Origin: Pseudorhizobium tarimense
Lineage (GTDB): Bacteria; Pseudomonadota; Alphaproteobacteria; Rhizobiales; Rhizobiaceae
Assembly (NCBI RefSeq): GCF_022968135.1
Contig: NZ_JALJRA010000021.1
Coordinates: 1-64,000, forward strand
Length of the DNA: 64,000 bases
Reading direction: 5' to 3'
A model generated the notes under the pieces. The model saw only the letters and a program-made list of their open reading frames with translations. It had not been told where the DNA came from and searched no databases. The position numbers and the translations under genes were made by a program. Positions 1-7,987 of this stretch are shown here, one piece after another (position 1 is the stretch's first letter; every line of letters begins with the position of its first letter).

Positions 1-213
1 GCACGATCTAATATAGACGGATGACAGCCACTCCGGTCAAACCGGCCAAGTCAATGCGCATGGAAATGAGCGCTTACAATTAAAGATAGAGATTGGTAAC
101 TACGGTGGAAGACCGCAGGTTGCGGCCGGGGTTCTACGCGAGTGCAGCGCCTACAAGACATTGTGCGTTAGCGCCACCGGACACAGCGGCGACGCTCAAC
201 TAATGGAAGACGA
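1..213. other. left-edge stretch without a recognised gene
   Basis: No convincing coding sequence, RNA or repeat is seen in these first 213 bases. They lie downstream of the minus-strand LysR gene. No clear terminator hairpin is visible. Confidence 0.4.
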
Positions 214-1119
214 CTATTGCTGCCTCTCAGGGTAAGCACCCCCAAACAGCGGCCGTAGCGCGTGGAATTCGCGTGCAAGGAAGTCGGACAAGGCCCTGAT
301 CCGCCCGGTGTGTCGCAGTTCACTATGCGTGAGGAACCAAAGATCACTCGACAGTTCATCAATGGGTTCGCCGACCCTGGTGAGCCTTGGATCGGCGTCC
401 GCAAGGTAGCAGGGGAGGATACCTTGCCCGAGACCATTGGCGACGGCTTCGGCAAGCGTATAGAGACTGTTTGCTTGAAGCGCGGCGTCGGCGTATCGGC
501 CAGCTTGCTTCAGCCAGCGAACCGAGGCCAGGTGTCCCAACTCAGCATTGGGGACAACCCATGGCTGAACGCTCGAAACTCCCTCGGCCATATTGCTTCG
601 GTACACTGAGACTGCAATCCGGCAGAGCTTCCTGCCAACCAGGCTCTCGGGCGGCTCACCGCCGGCACGCAACGCGGCGTCGACTTCTCGCTGGCGCAGA
701 TTCGCCATACCAATGCCTGAACGGAGGTCGAGTAGGATGGCCGAGTGTTCCGCTCTAAAGCGCTGTATCAGCGGCATCAGCGGACCCGCTATCAGAGTGT
801 CGACGGTAGCCAAACGTACTGTTCCAGCTGCGTCGGAAATTTCGTTCCGGACACGCGCCTCCAGCGCACCAATCTCCTCGTCAAAGCGTTCAGCCAACGC
901 GGCCGCCTCTCGCCCTGCCGCGGTGAGAGAGACGCCGGTCGTATCACGATGGAAGATCAGAGTATCTAGCCGCTGCTCCACCGCCTTCGCATGACGGAAT
1001 ACCGTAGGAGTACTGACGCCGAGACGTACGGCAGCACCCGCGAATGAACCCGATCGCGCCACCGCCAGAATCAGGCTGAGATCGTTCCACTGAAGTCGCT
1101 GCTGCACGTAATCCAGCAT
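214..1119 (-). CDS. LysR-family transcriptional regulator
   Basis: This 301-residue protein has the usual length and layout of LysR regulators. An N-terminal winged helix-turn-helix (about residues 12-70, with SGSFAGAAVRLGVSTPTVFR as the recognition region) is followed by a periplasmic-binding-like effector domain (about 90-295). It acts in the cytoplasm as a DNA-binding regulator responding to an unknown small molecule. It is transcribed away from the cupin gene, with about 65 bases between the start codons, which is the classic arrangement for a LysR protein controlling its divergent neighbour and itself. The ligand cannot be read from the sequence. The family call is secure; the regulon is inferred. 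Confidence 0.88.
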   Translation of the reverse strand: MLDYVQQRLQWNDLSLILAVARSGSFAGAAVRLGVSTPTVFRHAKAVEQRLDTLIFHRDTTGVSLTAAGREAAALAERFDEEIGALEARVRNEISDAAGTVRLATVDTLIAGPLMPLIQRFRAEHSAILLDLRSGIGMANLRQREVDAALRAGGEPPESLVGRKLCRIAVSVYRSNMAEGVSSVQPWVVPNAELGHLASVRWLKQAGRYADAALQANSLYTLAEAVANGLGQGILPCYLADADPRLTRVGEPIDELSSDLWFLTHSELRHTGRIRALSDFLAREFHALRPLFGGAYPERQQ

Positions 1120-1186
1120 TTCATTTTTGTCGCTACCCGATTTCCATTTTTAGCGCCTATTGTTCCAACAGGCAATGGAGACCCTC

Positions 1187-1519
1187 ATGAGGACCATCGA
1201 TAGCGAATGGATACACGAGACGACGCCTTTATATGGCGAGTTCGAGGGAGAACGATGTGGATCCGACGTCTCGATCATATTCACCCGGCTCGACACTCCG
1301 GGTAGAGGGCCGGCACTTCACCAGCATCCCTATTCCGAGACGTTTCTCATCCGGAAGGGTGTTGTCCGTTTCACGCTCGGAAAACGGAGAGTGGATGCTG
1401 TGGCGGGTGAGATCGTGGTGGCCACACCGGAGACGCCGCATCAATTTGTGAGCCTTAGCGATGAGGTCGAGATGATCGACATCCATGCAAGTGGCCGGTT
1501 CATCACAGAATGGCTGTAG
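1187..1519 (+). CDS. small single-domain cupin protein
   Basis: A protein of about 110 residues made of one cupin barrel. Motif 1 is clear (a Gly, then LHQHPYSE, then Gly, giving two metal-binding His and one Glu), and motif 2 is seen near GEIVVATPETPHQF. Such proteins bind a divalent metal and act as small dioxygenases, isomerases or ligand sensors; which applies here is unknown. I chose the ATG at 1187 because a GGAG lies six bases upstream; the ATG at 1175 and a TTG at 1160 are in-frame alternatives. It is divergent from the LysR gene, its likely regulator, and is followed by a VOC-fold gene that could be co-transcribed. Confidence 0.8.
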   Translation: MRTIDSEWIHETTPLYGEFEGERCGSDVSIIFTRLDTPGRGPALHQHPYSETFLIRKGVVRFTLGKRRVDAVAGEIVVATPETPHQFVSLSDEVEMIDIHASGRFITEWL

Positions 1520-1586
1520 CCGCGGCCGACTTCGGCCGCCGGTGCCAAAGCAGCGCGAACAGAGTTTAACCAGGAAAGGATAAGCC

Positions 1587-1994
1587 ATGTCAAAAATGAT
1601 CTTCGTCAATCTGCCTGTGAAGGATTTGGCTGCGGCTACCCGCTTCTATGAGGCGATCGGTTGCCAGAAGAACGACCAGTTCAGCAATCATCAGGCGTCG
1701 AGCATGGTCTGGTCGGACGTCATAACGTTTCAGTTGCTGTCGAAAGACTATTTTGCAACCTTCACGCCCAAGCCTGTCGCTGACGCGCATGCAACTACCG
1801 AGGTGCTGATCGCACTCAGTCACGACAACCGACAGCATGTGGATGCCATCGCGGACGCGGGAGCGGCGTCGGGCGGCAAGGCCGATATCCGGGAGCCCCT
1901 TGACTTGGGTTTTCTCTACAATCGCTGTGTCGAAGATCCCGATGGCCACGTATTGGAGCTGGCATGGATGGATGTGAGCACGCAGGCAACATGA
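1587..1994 (+). CDS. VOC-superfamily (glyoxalase-like) protein
   Basis: This 135-residue protein has the vicinal-oxygen-chelate fold signature. It opens with a beta strand and helix (VNLPVKDLAAATRFYEAIG) and ends with the typical metal-ligand strand GHVLELAWMD. This subgroup often annotates as glyoxalase/bleomycin-resistance or extradiol dioxygenase-like. The actual substrate is unknown. The ATG at 1587 is preceded by a good AGGAAAGG ribosome site. It sits 67 bases after the cupin gene on the same strand, so a small LysR-controlled operon is plausible. Confidence 0.82.
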   Translation: MSKMIFVNLPVKDLAAATRFYEAIGCQKNDQFSNHQASSMVWSDVITFQLLSKDYFATFTPKPVADAHATTEVLIALSHDNRQHVDAIADAGAASGGKADIREPLDLGFLYNRCVEDPDGHVLELAWMDVSTQAT

Positions 1995-2167
1995 CAGGCG
2001 GCTAATCCCGGCCCACTTGTTAGGTGTATCCGAGGCAACGGCGTTTTAGCTCACCAGTTCGGAGCCAGCCAGAAATTGTGAAGCCGGTTCCGTCTCCACC
2101 TTCCCGTTGCCTTCTGAGGAAGGCGGAACGTCAGGCCCAGGAACGCCAGGAAGCTTAGGCTTTCTAA

Positions 2168-2638
2168 CTAAGCACCGACATCGATCGCACGGTGAAAGAG
2201 CCTACCCAGCGACAGTACATCCCGTCGCGCCCGCCTCAGGAGGTGGACTATCTGAGCGGTGAGATCGTAAATATCGATTGCTCGCTCAGCATCGATGGAA
2301 GTCCGAGAGCTTTCAAACGCTCCACCAGTCGCGAGGTTGAAGAGCTCGAGGGACATCTCCCGATACTTTGATGCTTCCGCGCTGCAGAGGCTATCCATCT
2401 CCGAATACAGATGTGTAGTTGCGGCATGCGCAGCTCGCACTTTCGCAGCGGCCGCTCGCTCCTCATCCTGGCTTGCCGGGACCTTCAGCCAGTACGCTTG
2501 CGCCGCATCGCAGAATTTCTCGATGTCTTTTATGTGCTCGTTGATTAGGGCCGCATCTTCGGATCTAGCGACCCGATACTGCTGCAGGAACCAACCCAGG
2601 AGTGCACCAACTACTAGGAAAGTTGATTTTTCCCACAT
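2168..2638 (-). CDS. membrane-anchored helical protein of unknown function
   Basis: I do not recognise this 156-residue protein. One hydrophobic segment near the N-terminus (about residues 6-20, TFLVVGALLGWFLQQY) is followed by an entirely soluble, mostly helical region rich in Ala, Glu and Arg, probably coiled coil. This suggests a short membrane anchor with a cytoplasmic helical domain. Only three bases separate its start from the stop of the upstream DUF4325 gene, so the two are almost certainly translated from one message. It is the last gene of the ATPase/STAS-like/membrane module, where it could act as the membrane partner or output. That role is inference. Confidence 0.6.
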   Translation of the reverse strand: MWEKSTFLVVGALLGWFLQQYRVARSEDAALINEHIKDIEKFCDAAQAYWLKVPASQDEERAAAAKVRAAHAATTHLYSEMDSLCSAEASKYREMSLELFNLATGGAFESSRTSIDAERAIDIYDLTAQIVHLLRRARRDVLSLGRLFHRAIDVGA

Positions 2639-2641
2639 GGG

Positions 2642-3001
2642 TTAGGAATGCAGGACGCCATCGAATTCAGGCTGCGCACTCTTGATGTAGCCAGAGATCG
2701 AGTCTCGGAAGATCATCAGGTGCGGTTTCGAGCACTCTATAACCAACAGTTGCTCGAGTTCATCTCGAGTAAAGCGACGCTTCCTGATGAGGCCAGCGAA
2801 AGCCTCTTCCAGGAACGAAGAACCGAACGTCCGAACACCGTCGATATTGACGACGACCTTCTCCGAGCCGTGCGACGTTTTGGCACGGGTCAACGCCGGC
2901 AGAAGCACGGAATCTCGGAAAGTCTCGCCGTTGTGGGTCCCGTCCGTCGGAAAGCGACCGGACGGGTAAGGGCTGAACTGTTTTGCCAAATCGATGTTCA
3001 T
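2642..3001 (-). CDS. STAS-like DUF4325 domain protein
   Basis: A small protein of about 119 residues resembling the STAS-like DUF4325 family, which is related to anti-sigma-factor antagonists. The opening MNIDLAKQFSPYPSGRF, the core strand VVVNIDGVRTFGSSFLEEAF and the following helix match the family pattern, where a strand and a Ser/Phe/Glu-rich turn form the partner-binding face. I chose the ATG at 3001 because the family usually begins this way; a GTG at 3043 would add 14 residues. The gene lies between a GHKL-ATPase gene upstream and a membrane-anchored protein gene three bases downstream. By analogy to SpoIIAA/SpoIIAB-type switches it may be bound or phosphorylated by the ATPase; this is inferred. 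Confidence 0.72.
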   Translation of the reverse strand: MNIDLAKQFSPYPSGRFPTDGTHNGETFRDSVLLPALTRAKTSHGSEKVVVNIDGVRTFGSSFLEEAFAGLIRKRRFTRDELEQLLVIECSKPHLMIFRDSISGYIKSAQPEFDGVLHS

Positions 3002-3080
3002 TTGCGCACAACCAATTCGTTCGTAGGAAGTTCCATTGCCCACTCTATTCTACGGCAGGACGTCATGTCCCCGTCGCGCA

Positions 3081-4145
3081 TTATATAGCAGCCACTATGG
3101 CAAGCGTACCGCCGAGGGAGTATGGTACTGCACCTGAGCTAAAGCGTCCATTTGGGGCCCGGGTACACCAACCGCCACGGCTGAATACAGTCAGGCGGCC
3201 TCGACCAATCCGCTTTATAACGTCGATGATCTGCGGCAGACCCTTGCCACGATGCTTCTGATCAGTGCGGGACCCACCGTACTTCATCGCCGCCCGGATA
3301 TATGTACCATCATTCTCGAAGTCAAACGAGGGCTGCTGACGTAGGGTGCGGCCCAGGTAGTTGTACACCTTCTCCAGTCTCTCTATCCGAGGATACGTCA
3401 CAGGTATCGTCACCCCTTGGTCGTACACGACTACTGTTAAGGAATGATTGCGGCGATCTGCCGTCGCTGAAACCCAGAACCGACCGATGTGAGGATAGAT
3501 GGGCTGGTAGTCATCAGGATAGGCGTGGCCGGTGACATTGCTCAGAGCTTCGCTTAAGCCGGTAAGCAGATCAATTATTACGGATTCCGGAATGCTGCTT
3601 GTCGGGTTCATGAACTCGCCGAGCTTTTGGAGCGCTGCATCTATCCGCTCCAGATCATCAGCATTCTGACTGCTCACGATCTGCATGGTTCGCACGTCAC
3701 CTTCATCGATGACGACGTCGGTACGCTTGGGTGTGATCCCAACAATCTCGAAAAAACCAAGCTGGTACAGTTTACGGAAGACTTCGTCGTTCCATCGGTC
3801 CAGTACTACCGTGGGCGGGACCTCATCCAGCATCGTTCGCATGCGTTCATACTCGGCAGCCAGCACAACCGCCGCGGCCGTTGAAATGGATGTTGGGTAC
3901 GAGAAGTCATTGTAGCCTATCAACTGCGGCGAGCGTCCAGGCGATCTGCGCACCAGCGGCTTTTTCTTCTTCACTGCAATGCTGGTGCCTCGCCGCAGAA
4001 GCTGTAGGAAGCGAATGCTGTCGCGGGTGTTTGTGGTCAAGCACAGGTTCTTCGGCGGCCGGGATGGTGCCGTCTTACAGACTGCCCACTCAGGTTCTCC
4101 GCCTTGCCAAATCTGGACCCAATTGCCGTCCCGCCTTGGCCGCAT
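3081..4145 (-). CDS. GHKL-type ATPase (histidine-kinase-like ATP-binding protein)
   Basis: The C-terminal 150 residues or so form a GHKL ATP-binding domain: an N-box (GLSEALSNVTGHAY), a G1-like loop (VVYDQGVTIP) and a G2 loop (KHRGKGLPQIIDVIKR). There is no His phosphoacceptor or dimerisation helix, so it is not a normal sensor kinase but resembles the stand-alone ATPases paired with STAS-like proteins. About 170 residues precede it, starting with a region containing RPPKNLCLTTN and then an alpha/beta stretch that may itself be STAS-like. The start is uncertain: ATG 4145 is chosen, and a TTG at 4247 would add 34 very Arg-rich residues. It is the first gene of a three-gene minus-strand module. 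Its function is unknown. Confidence 0.7.
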   Translation of the reverse strand: MRPRRDGNWVQIWQGGEPEWAVCKTAPSRPPKNLCLTTNTRDSIRFLQLLRRGTSIAVKKKKPLVRRSPGRSPQLIGYNDFSYPTSISTAAAVVLAAEYERMRTMLDEVPPTVVLDRWNDEVFRKLYQLGFFEIVGITPKRTDVVIDEGDVRTMQIVSSQNADDLERIDAALQKLGEFMNPTSSIPESVIIDLLTGLSEALSNVTGHAYPDDYQPIYPHIGRFWVSATADRRNHSLTVVVYDQGVTIPVTYPRIERLEKVYNYLGRTLRQQPSFDFENDGTYIRAAMKYGGSRTDQKHRGKGLPQIIDVIKRIGRGRLTVFSRGGWCTRAPNGRFSSGAVPYSLGGTLAIVAAI

Positions 4146-4395
4146 CCTTGGCCGAGACGGCTTCCGGAACCGGCGCCAACGCCTTCTCCGTTCATTAGCC
4201 GCTCGATGCGCATGCCAATTCCTGCAAGCCGCCCCCAGTTTCTTCAAATGCCCCAGCTTCCAATGCTTTATGATTCCCGTTCACGTTCGACCATGGCACC
4301 TTCCTCGTCAAGCAAGCATCATGTTCAAAAACCGTCCATAACGCAGTACGGAGCGGATTTTTATTATTGCTTAACAGTTCTTTATCTATTGTGCA

Positions 4396-4448
4396 CGCCT
4401 CCCTTGGTAAGGGAGAGGCCGAGAGTTCAAATCTCTCTAGCAGGACCA
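4396..4448 (+). tRNA. tRNA-Thr(GGT) 3' fragment, probable attachment-site relic
   Basis: The 3' part of a tRNA can be folded. The anticodon stem CTCCC (4399-4403) pairs with GGGAG (4411-4415) around a seven-base loop TTGGTAA with anticodon GGT. The T-stem GAGAG/CTCTC (4421-4437) has loop TTCAAAT. An acceptor 3' strand TAGCAGG is followed by A and an encoded CCA (4446-4448). No D-arm or matching 5' acceptor strand exists upstream, so this is not a functional tRNA. Such 3' ends are typically left where a tyrosine-recombinase element integrated into a tRNA gene. Confidence 0.7.
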
Positions 4449-4485
4449 TCCTTCCCTTGTTAATTCAATGAACTCGTTGCCTTGC

Positions 4486-4496
4486 GGGGGGGGGGG
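4486..4496 (+). repeat. homopolymer run of 11 G
   Basis: Eleven consecutive G residues lie between the tRNA fragment and the reverse-transcriptase relic. The run is in noncoding sequence, so phase variation of a gene is unlikely. It is also a place where an assembly could carry a length error. Confidence 0.85.
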
Positions 4497-4497
4497 C

Positions 4498-4800
4498 GGA
4501 ACTTGCGGCCGAAGACGCTGGCAACGGCGCTCTTGTCCTCGTTCACCGTCAGGTGAAGTCGCCGTTAAGGCGCCGCAGCAGAGCCATTACCCCGCTCACC
4601 CGCTCGGCTCGACCGCACATAGTTATTGCAGTCGTCGGCATAGCGGCAGAAGGCATGGCCCGGCTGTTCAAGTTCCTTGTCCACCTCATCCAGCAGCACA
4701 TTGGCCAAGAGCGGCGACAGCGGTCCGCCCCGCGGCGTGCCTCTGATCCGCTTGATGACCCCATCCCCATCAACAATATCGGCGTTCAGATCGCGGTCGG
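4498..4800 (-). pseudogene. ltrA: group II intron reverse transcriptase/maturase (LtrA-type) relic
   Basis: Read on the minus strand, this stretch gives the heart of a group II intron-encoded protein: RGTPRGGPLSPLLANVLLDE followed by the polymerase signature YADD (codons 4642-4631) and NNYVRS. The homology continues only by changing frame, first to VMALLRRL and then to HLTVNEDKSAVASVFGRK near 4500. At least two frameshifts therefore break it. The N-terminal RT region and the C-terminal maturase/HNH region are missing. It is dead, and it sits right beside the tRNA fragment in an island-boundary setting. From 4801 to 5177 I see no further recognisable intron sequence and no other gene. Confidence 0.8.
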
Positions 4801-5177
4801 TGGTTTGATCCCCAGCTTCACACCGACAGAATGCGCCAACGTCAGGGCCGCTGGATATGACCCTCGTTTAAACAGGATCTGCTCTAGCCGCACCTGACCG
4901 AGACAATCCCCCTCAGGTGCAGGATCTGTCTCGTTCGCTGAGTGATCTTCTCGATAATCCTATGCCGCCATCTGGCCCAACTCTAGCGAACGCTGTCGAC
5001 TCCTCTGCATCGCCTCCGCGTATGCCGACATTGCCTCGCCCCGGAAGCATCCTTGGTCTTAAGCCTCTTCCTCCTGAGGGCTTGAGACCAGCCTCGCCGG
5101 CAACCCGACCAAAAATTGGTTCTTTCGCCTTTCGGCTACTGGCGGGGATATGGCTTTGGCTCCAACCAGGAACAGCA

Positions 5178-5846
5178 ATGGCAAAAGGCACAGATTTGAT
5201 GAAAATGAGCAGGAATACATTTGCTGGTTATAAAGTTCTCGATGTTAGGAATACCCTGTCACAGAACAGAGGATTCCACTTGAGGCGGCTGGACATTGTT
5301 AGCTTTCAGCGCTCTGAAGATGGTGCGACAGCGGTCGAATTCGCCATGGTCGCTCCCGTTCTCCTGTTCATGACTTTTGCCATCGTCGAAAGCGGTATCG
5401 CCTTCGCGGCGGATATCATCTTGAAAAACGCTACGTACGACGCGGCACGAACTGGACGAACCGGGTTCGTCTCTGAGGATTCAACCCAGGATGCTACTGT
5501 AAAGCAAAAGATCCTGTCACAGGCGGGCATGATCATGGACGTCGACAAGCTCGTTATCACCAGCCTCTCGTACAAGAGCTTCGATGATCTGAAAAAGCCG
5601 GAGCCGTTTGTCGACAAAAACAAGAACGGCCTCCGTGATGACGGCGAGAACTATACCGACGTCAATGGGAACGGAAAGTATGATCTCGACCAAGGCACCA
5701 CCGGCTACGGTGGCACTGCACAAGTCGTCCTCTACACAGCGACTTACCCGTGGACGTTCCACACTCCCATCCTCAAGGAAGTGATCGGCAACAATGGCAC
5801 GATTGCTTTGACTGCAACTGCAGTCGTCCAAAATGAACCCTACTGA
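5178..5846 (+). CDS. tadE: TadE-family pilus assembly protein with EF-hand-like loops
   Basis: The protein of about 222 residues carries the TadE signature: a short basic lead, then RSEDGATAVEFAMVAPVLLF with a hydrophobic stretch (the pseudopilin-like N-terminus with Glu), followed by an extracytoplasmic domain. Unusually, the middle holds two Asp/Asn/Gly-rich loops (around DKNKNGLRDDGE and DVNGNGKYDLDQ), which look like EF-hand or dockerin-type calcium sites. I chose the ATG at 5178 because AGGA lies seven bases upstream; the frame stays open back to 4917, but the extra residues look nonconserved and Pro-rich. It overlaps the next tad gene by 14 bases and begins a three-gene minor-pilin operon. 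Confidence 0.78.
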   Translation: MAKGTDLMKMSRNTFAGYKVLDVRNTLSQNRGFHLRRLDIVSFQRSEDGATAVEFAMVAPVLLFMTFAIVESGIAFAADIILKNATYDAARTGRTGFVSEDSTQDATVKQKILSQAGMIMDVDKLVITSLSYKSFDDLKKPEPFVDKNKNGLRDDGENYTDVNGNGKYDLDQGTTGYGGTAQVVLYTATYPWTFHTPILKEVIGNNGTIALTATAVVQNEPY

Positions 5847-6432
5847 TATGCAGCGGCTGAACCAAAGCGCGCGTGCTGCCTTCGCCTTCGCTCGACGCTT
5901 CCTCGCGAACGAAGAAGGTGTGGCCGGTATCGAGATGGCGATGATTACGCCAGTCTTATTGACGCTTTTGTGCGGCGGCAGCGAAATTGCCTATTACTGC
6001 AGGTCACACTTCCAGGCTTCACAGATGGCCTCGACCGTAGCGGATGCTGTGTCCCGCTATGAGTCACTGACGTCGTCGGATATTACCTCGATTTTTTCCG
6101 TCTCCTCAGAGGTAATGGGCACCAGCGACTTTGCAACGAACGGCTATGTCATCCTTTCCTCGGTATCCCGAACCGACGGGGCAGAACCCCTTGTTTCCTG
6201 GCAATGCAAAAGCGGAGCGCTTGTGAGCGAGAGCCGCATCGGCAAGTTGAACAAGGCAGCGACTCTGCCAGGCGGTCTTACACTGGATACATCGGACAAT
6301 GTCATCATTGCAGAGGTCTTCTACCGCCACACCCCCATCTTCACGAGCTTCGTCCCGCTGGAAAATCAGCTCTTCAAGACTGCAACGTTTCGTCCTCGCC
6401 TTGGCAGCTTGACGACGGCGCCAGGCTGTTAG
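5833..6432 (+). CDS. tadF: TadE/TadF-like minor pilin
   Basis: A 199-residue protein with a soluble basic start, then EEGVAGIEMAMITPVLLTLL as the pseudopilin-type hydrophobic segment with Glu, and an exported C-terminal domain with a few Cys. This matches TadE/TadF-type minor pilins of the Flp/Tad (type IVc) secretion machinery in the inner membrane. Its start overlaps the tadE stop by 14 bases, implying translational coupling, and tadG follows within 20 bases. No tadA, tadB/C, cpaB/C or prepilin peptidase gene is nearby, so it must work with a machine encoded elsewhere or serve another envelope role. Confidence 0.75.
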   Translation: MNPTDMQRLNQSARAAFAFARRFLANEEGVAGIEMAMITPVLLTLLCGGSEIAYYCRSHFQASQMASTVADAVSRYESLTSSDITSIFSVSSEVMGTSDFATNGYVILSSVSRTDGAEPLVSWQCKSGALVSESRIGKLNKAATLPGGLTLDTSDNVIIAEVFYRHTPIFTSFVPLENQLFKTATFRPRLGSLTTAPGC

Positions 6433-6449
6433 TCAAAGGGAAAACGACC

Positions 6450-7832
6450 TTGACCTTGCGTTCCTTGATGTTTCGTTTTCGTGAGGACCAGGAGGGCGCG
6501 GTGCTGCCGCTTGTCGGGGTTGTCAGCATCGCTCTCATCGGCGCGACGGGCTTCGGTATTGATACTGCTAGACTGGTTCTTATGCACTCCAGCCTGCAGC
6601 GGGCGATTGACGCGGGCGCACTGTCGACCGTGGCTAAACTGGACAAAGCGACCATTGACGCGCAGTTGCGCAAATTCACCGTGGCCAACTTCGCCGAAGG
6701 ACAGATAGGAGCAACCATTGACAGTTTGACCTGGTCCCTTTCCAGCGATGACAAGACCCTGACCGTAGACGCGACTGCGAGCGCCCCGACGACGTTCATG
6801 AACATCCTCGGCGTCGAAACGATGAACACGAGCGCGCAGACCGTCATCGAGCGCTCAACTACGGGCCTTGAGCTGGCACTGGTATTGGACAACACAGGTT
6901 CTATGTCAGGTTCACCCCTGACGAGCTTGAAATCTGCTGCGAACACACTGGTGGACACGCTTTTTGGCGATGATGCGGTGGCAGAAAATCTTTATGTTGG
7001 CATCGTCCCCTTCTCGCAGACGGTGAACGTCGGAAAGAGCCACACTGATTGGCTTGCTTCGGGAGCGCTATCGTCTCTCGATTGGGGCCCAACCTCGTGG
7101 GGTGGGTGCGTTGAGGGCTTTTCTTCAAGTACTGACGACATGTCGGATACCGTCCCGTCTACGAAGCCGCTGACTCCGTACTATTGGGAGGATGATGACT
7201 ACCAAAATGATTGGATCAGCACCAAGGGCAACAGCGGCAAGAAAACCTACGACTCAAACCTCAGCAATGCGAACGGCCCAAACAAATACTGCCCCGCTGA
7301 GGTTACGCGGCTTACTCCGAAGAAAGCGACGATCAAATCCGCTATCAGCGCCATGAATGCAGTTGGCAACACCCATATCAACTTCGGCGCGGTTTGGGGG
7401 TGGCGCATCCTTTCGCCCAAATGGCGCGGCATTTGGGGCGGCGACATGGCAACGTATGAGCTGCCACTCGACTATGGAGCACCACACATGAGCAAGGCGG
7501 CAGTGATCATGACAGATGGCGAAAACACAATGTCATCATCAATCTATACGGCCTATGGTTGGCTTTCAGAGAAGAAGCTGGGAACGAGCAATGAAGGCTC
7601 GGCCGTTACCCAATTGAACAACAGGTTGAGCAGTGTCTGCACTTCGATGAAGAACGCGGGAATAATCATCTATACCATCGCTTTTAATGGCCCGGACACA
7701 AGCACGCAAAAACTGATGCGCGAGTGCGCCACGCAAGATGCGTTCTATTTCAATTCGCCAACGAACGCGGCTCTCCAGTCAGCCTTTCAGCAGATAGGGG
7801 ACTCTCTCTCGAACCTTCGTATCAGCAAGTAA
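6450..7832 (+). CDS. tadG: TadG-like protein with von Willebrand A domain
   Basis: A protein of about 460 residues. A Flp/TadG N-terminus (EDQEGAVLPLVGVVSIALIG, hydrophobic anchor) is followed by a pilin-like region. From about residue 130 there is a von Willebrand A domain with the MIDAS motif VLDNTGSMSGS and the later MTDGENT. The protein is inner-membrane anchored and faces the periplasm; in Tad systems TadG links the pilus to the envelope or surface. I favour a TTG start at 6450, nine bases after AAAGGG, or ATG 6468. It ends the orphan tadEFG operon. Confidence 0.8.
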   Translation: MTLRSLMFRFREDQEGAVLPLVGVVSIALIGATGFGIDTARLVLMHSSLQRAIDAGALSTVAKLDKATIDAQLRKFTVANFAEGQIGATIDSLTWSLSSDDKTLTVDATASAPTTFMNILGVETMNTSAQTVIERSTTGLELALVLDNTGSMSGSPLTSLKSAANTLVDTLFGDDAVAENLYVGIVPFSQTVNVGKSHTDWLASGALSSLDWGPTSWGGCVEGFSSSTDDMSDTVPSTKPLTPYYWEDDDYQNDWISTKGNSGKKTYDSNLSNANGPNKYCPAEVTRLTPKKATIKSAISAMNAVGNTHINFGAVWGWRILSPKWRGIWGGDMATYELPLDYGAPHMSKAAVIMTDGENTMSSSIYTAYGWLSEKKLGTSNEGSAVTQLNNRLSSVCTSMKNAGIIIYTIAFNGPDTSTQKLMRECATQDAFYFNSPTNAALQSAFQQIGDSLSNLRISK

Positions 7833-7924
7833 CGCAAGAGCTCCCGGACCCTCCGTTTTGAAACTGGCTATTCGCTTCGATCTCGTCCATCACCGACCAG
7901 CCGGAGCATTACGGCGATGCCTAC

Positions 7925-7955
7925 AAAAAACCCGCCCCAGGCGGTGGGGCGGGTT
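7925..7955 (-). terminator. rho-independent terminator of the EF-hand gene
   Basis: On the minus strand an 11-base arm AACCCGCCCCA (7955-7945) pairs with TGGGGCGGGTT (7939-7929) around a five-base loop and runs into six T. It lies about 30 bases past the stop of the EF-hand gene and reads in the right direction. Confidence 0.88.
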
Positions 7956-7987
7956 GACGATCCGGGCTGGTGCCTAGGGACGGGTGT

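Noticed and set aside
4195..4449. An 84-codon minus-strand frame starting with LLERFELSAS.
   Set aside because: This is the well-known false translation of a tRNA 3' end, here the tRNA-Thr fragment.
4486..4496. G11 run as a phase-variation switch.
   Set aside because: No gene start, promoter or coding frame depends on it; it lies in dead sequence.
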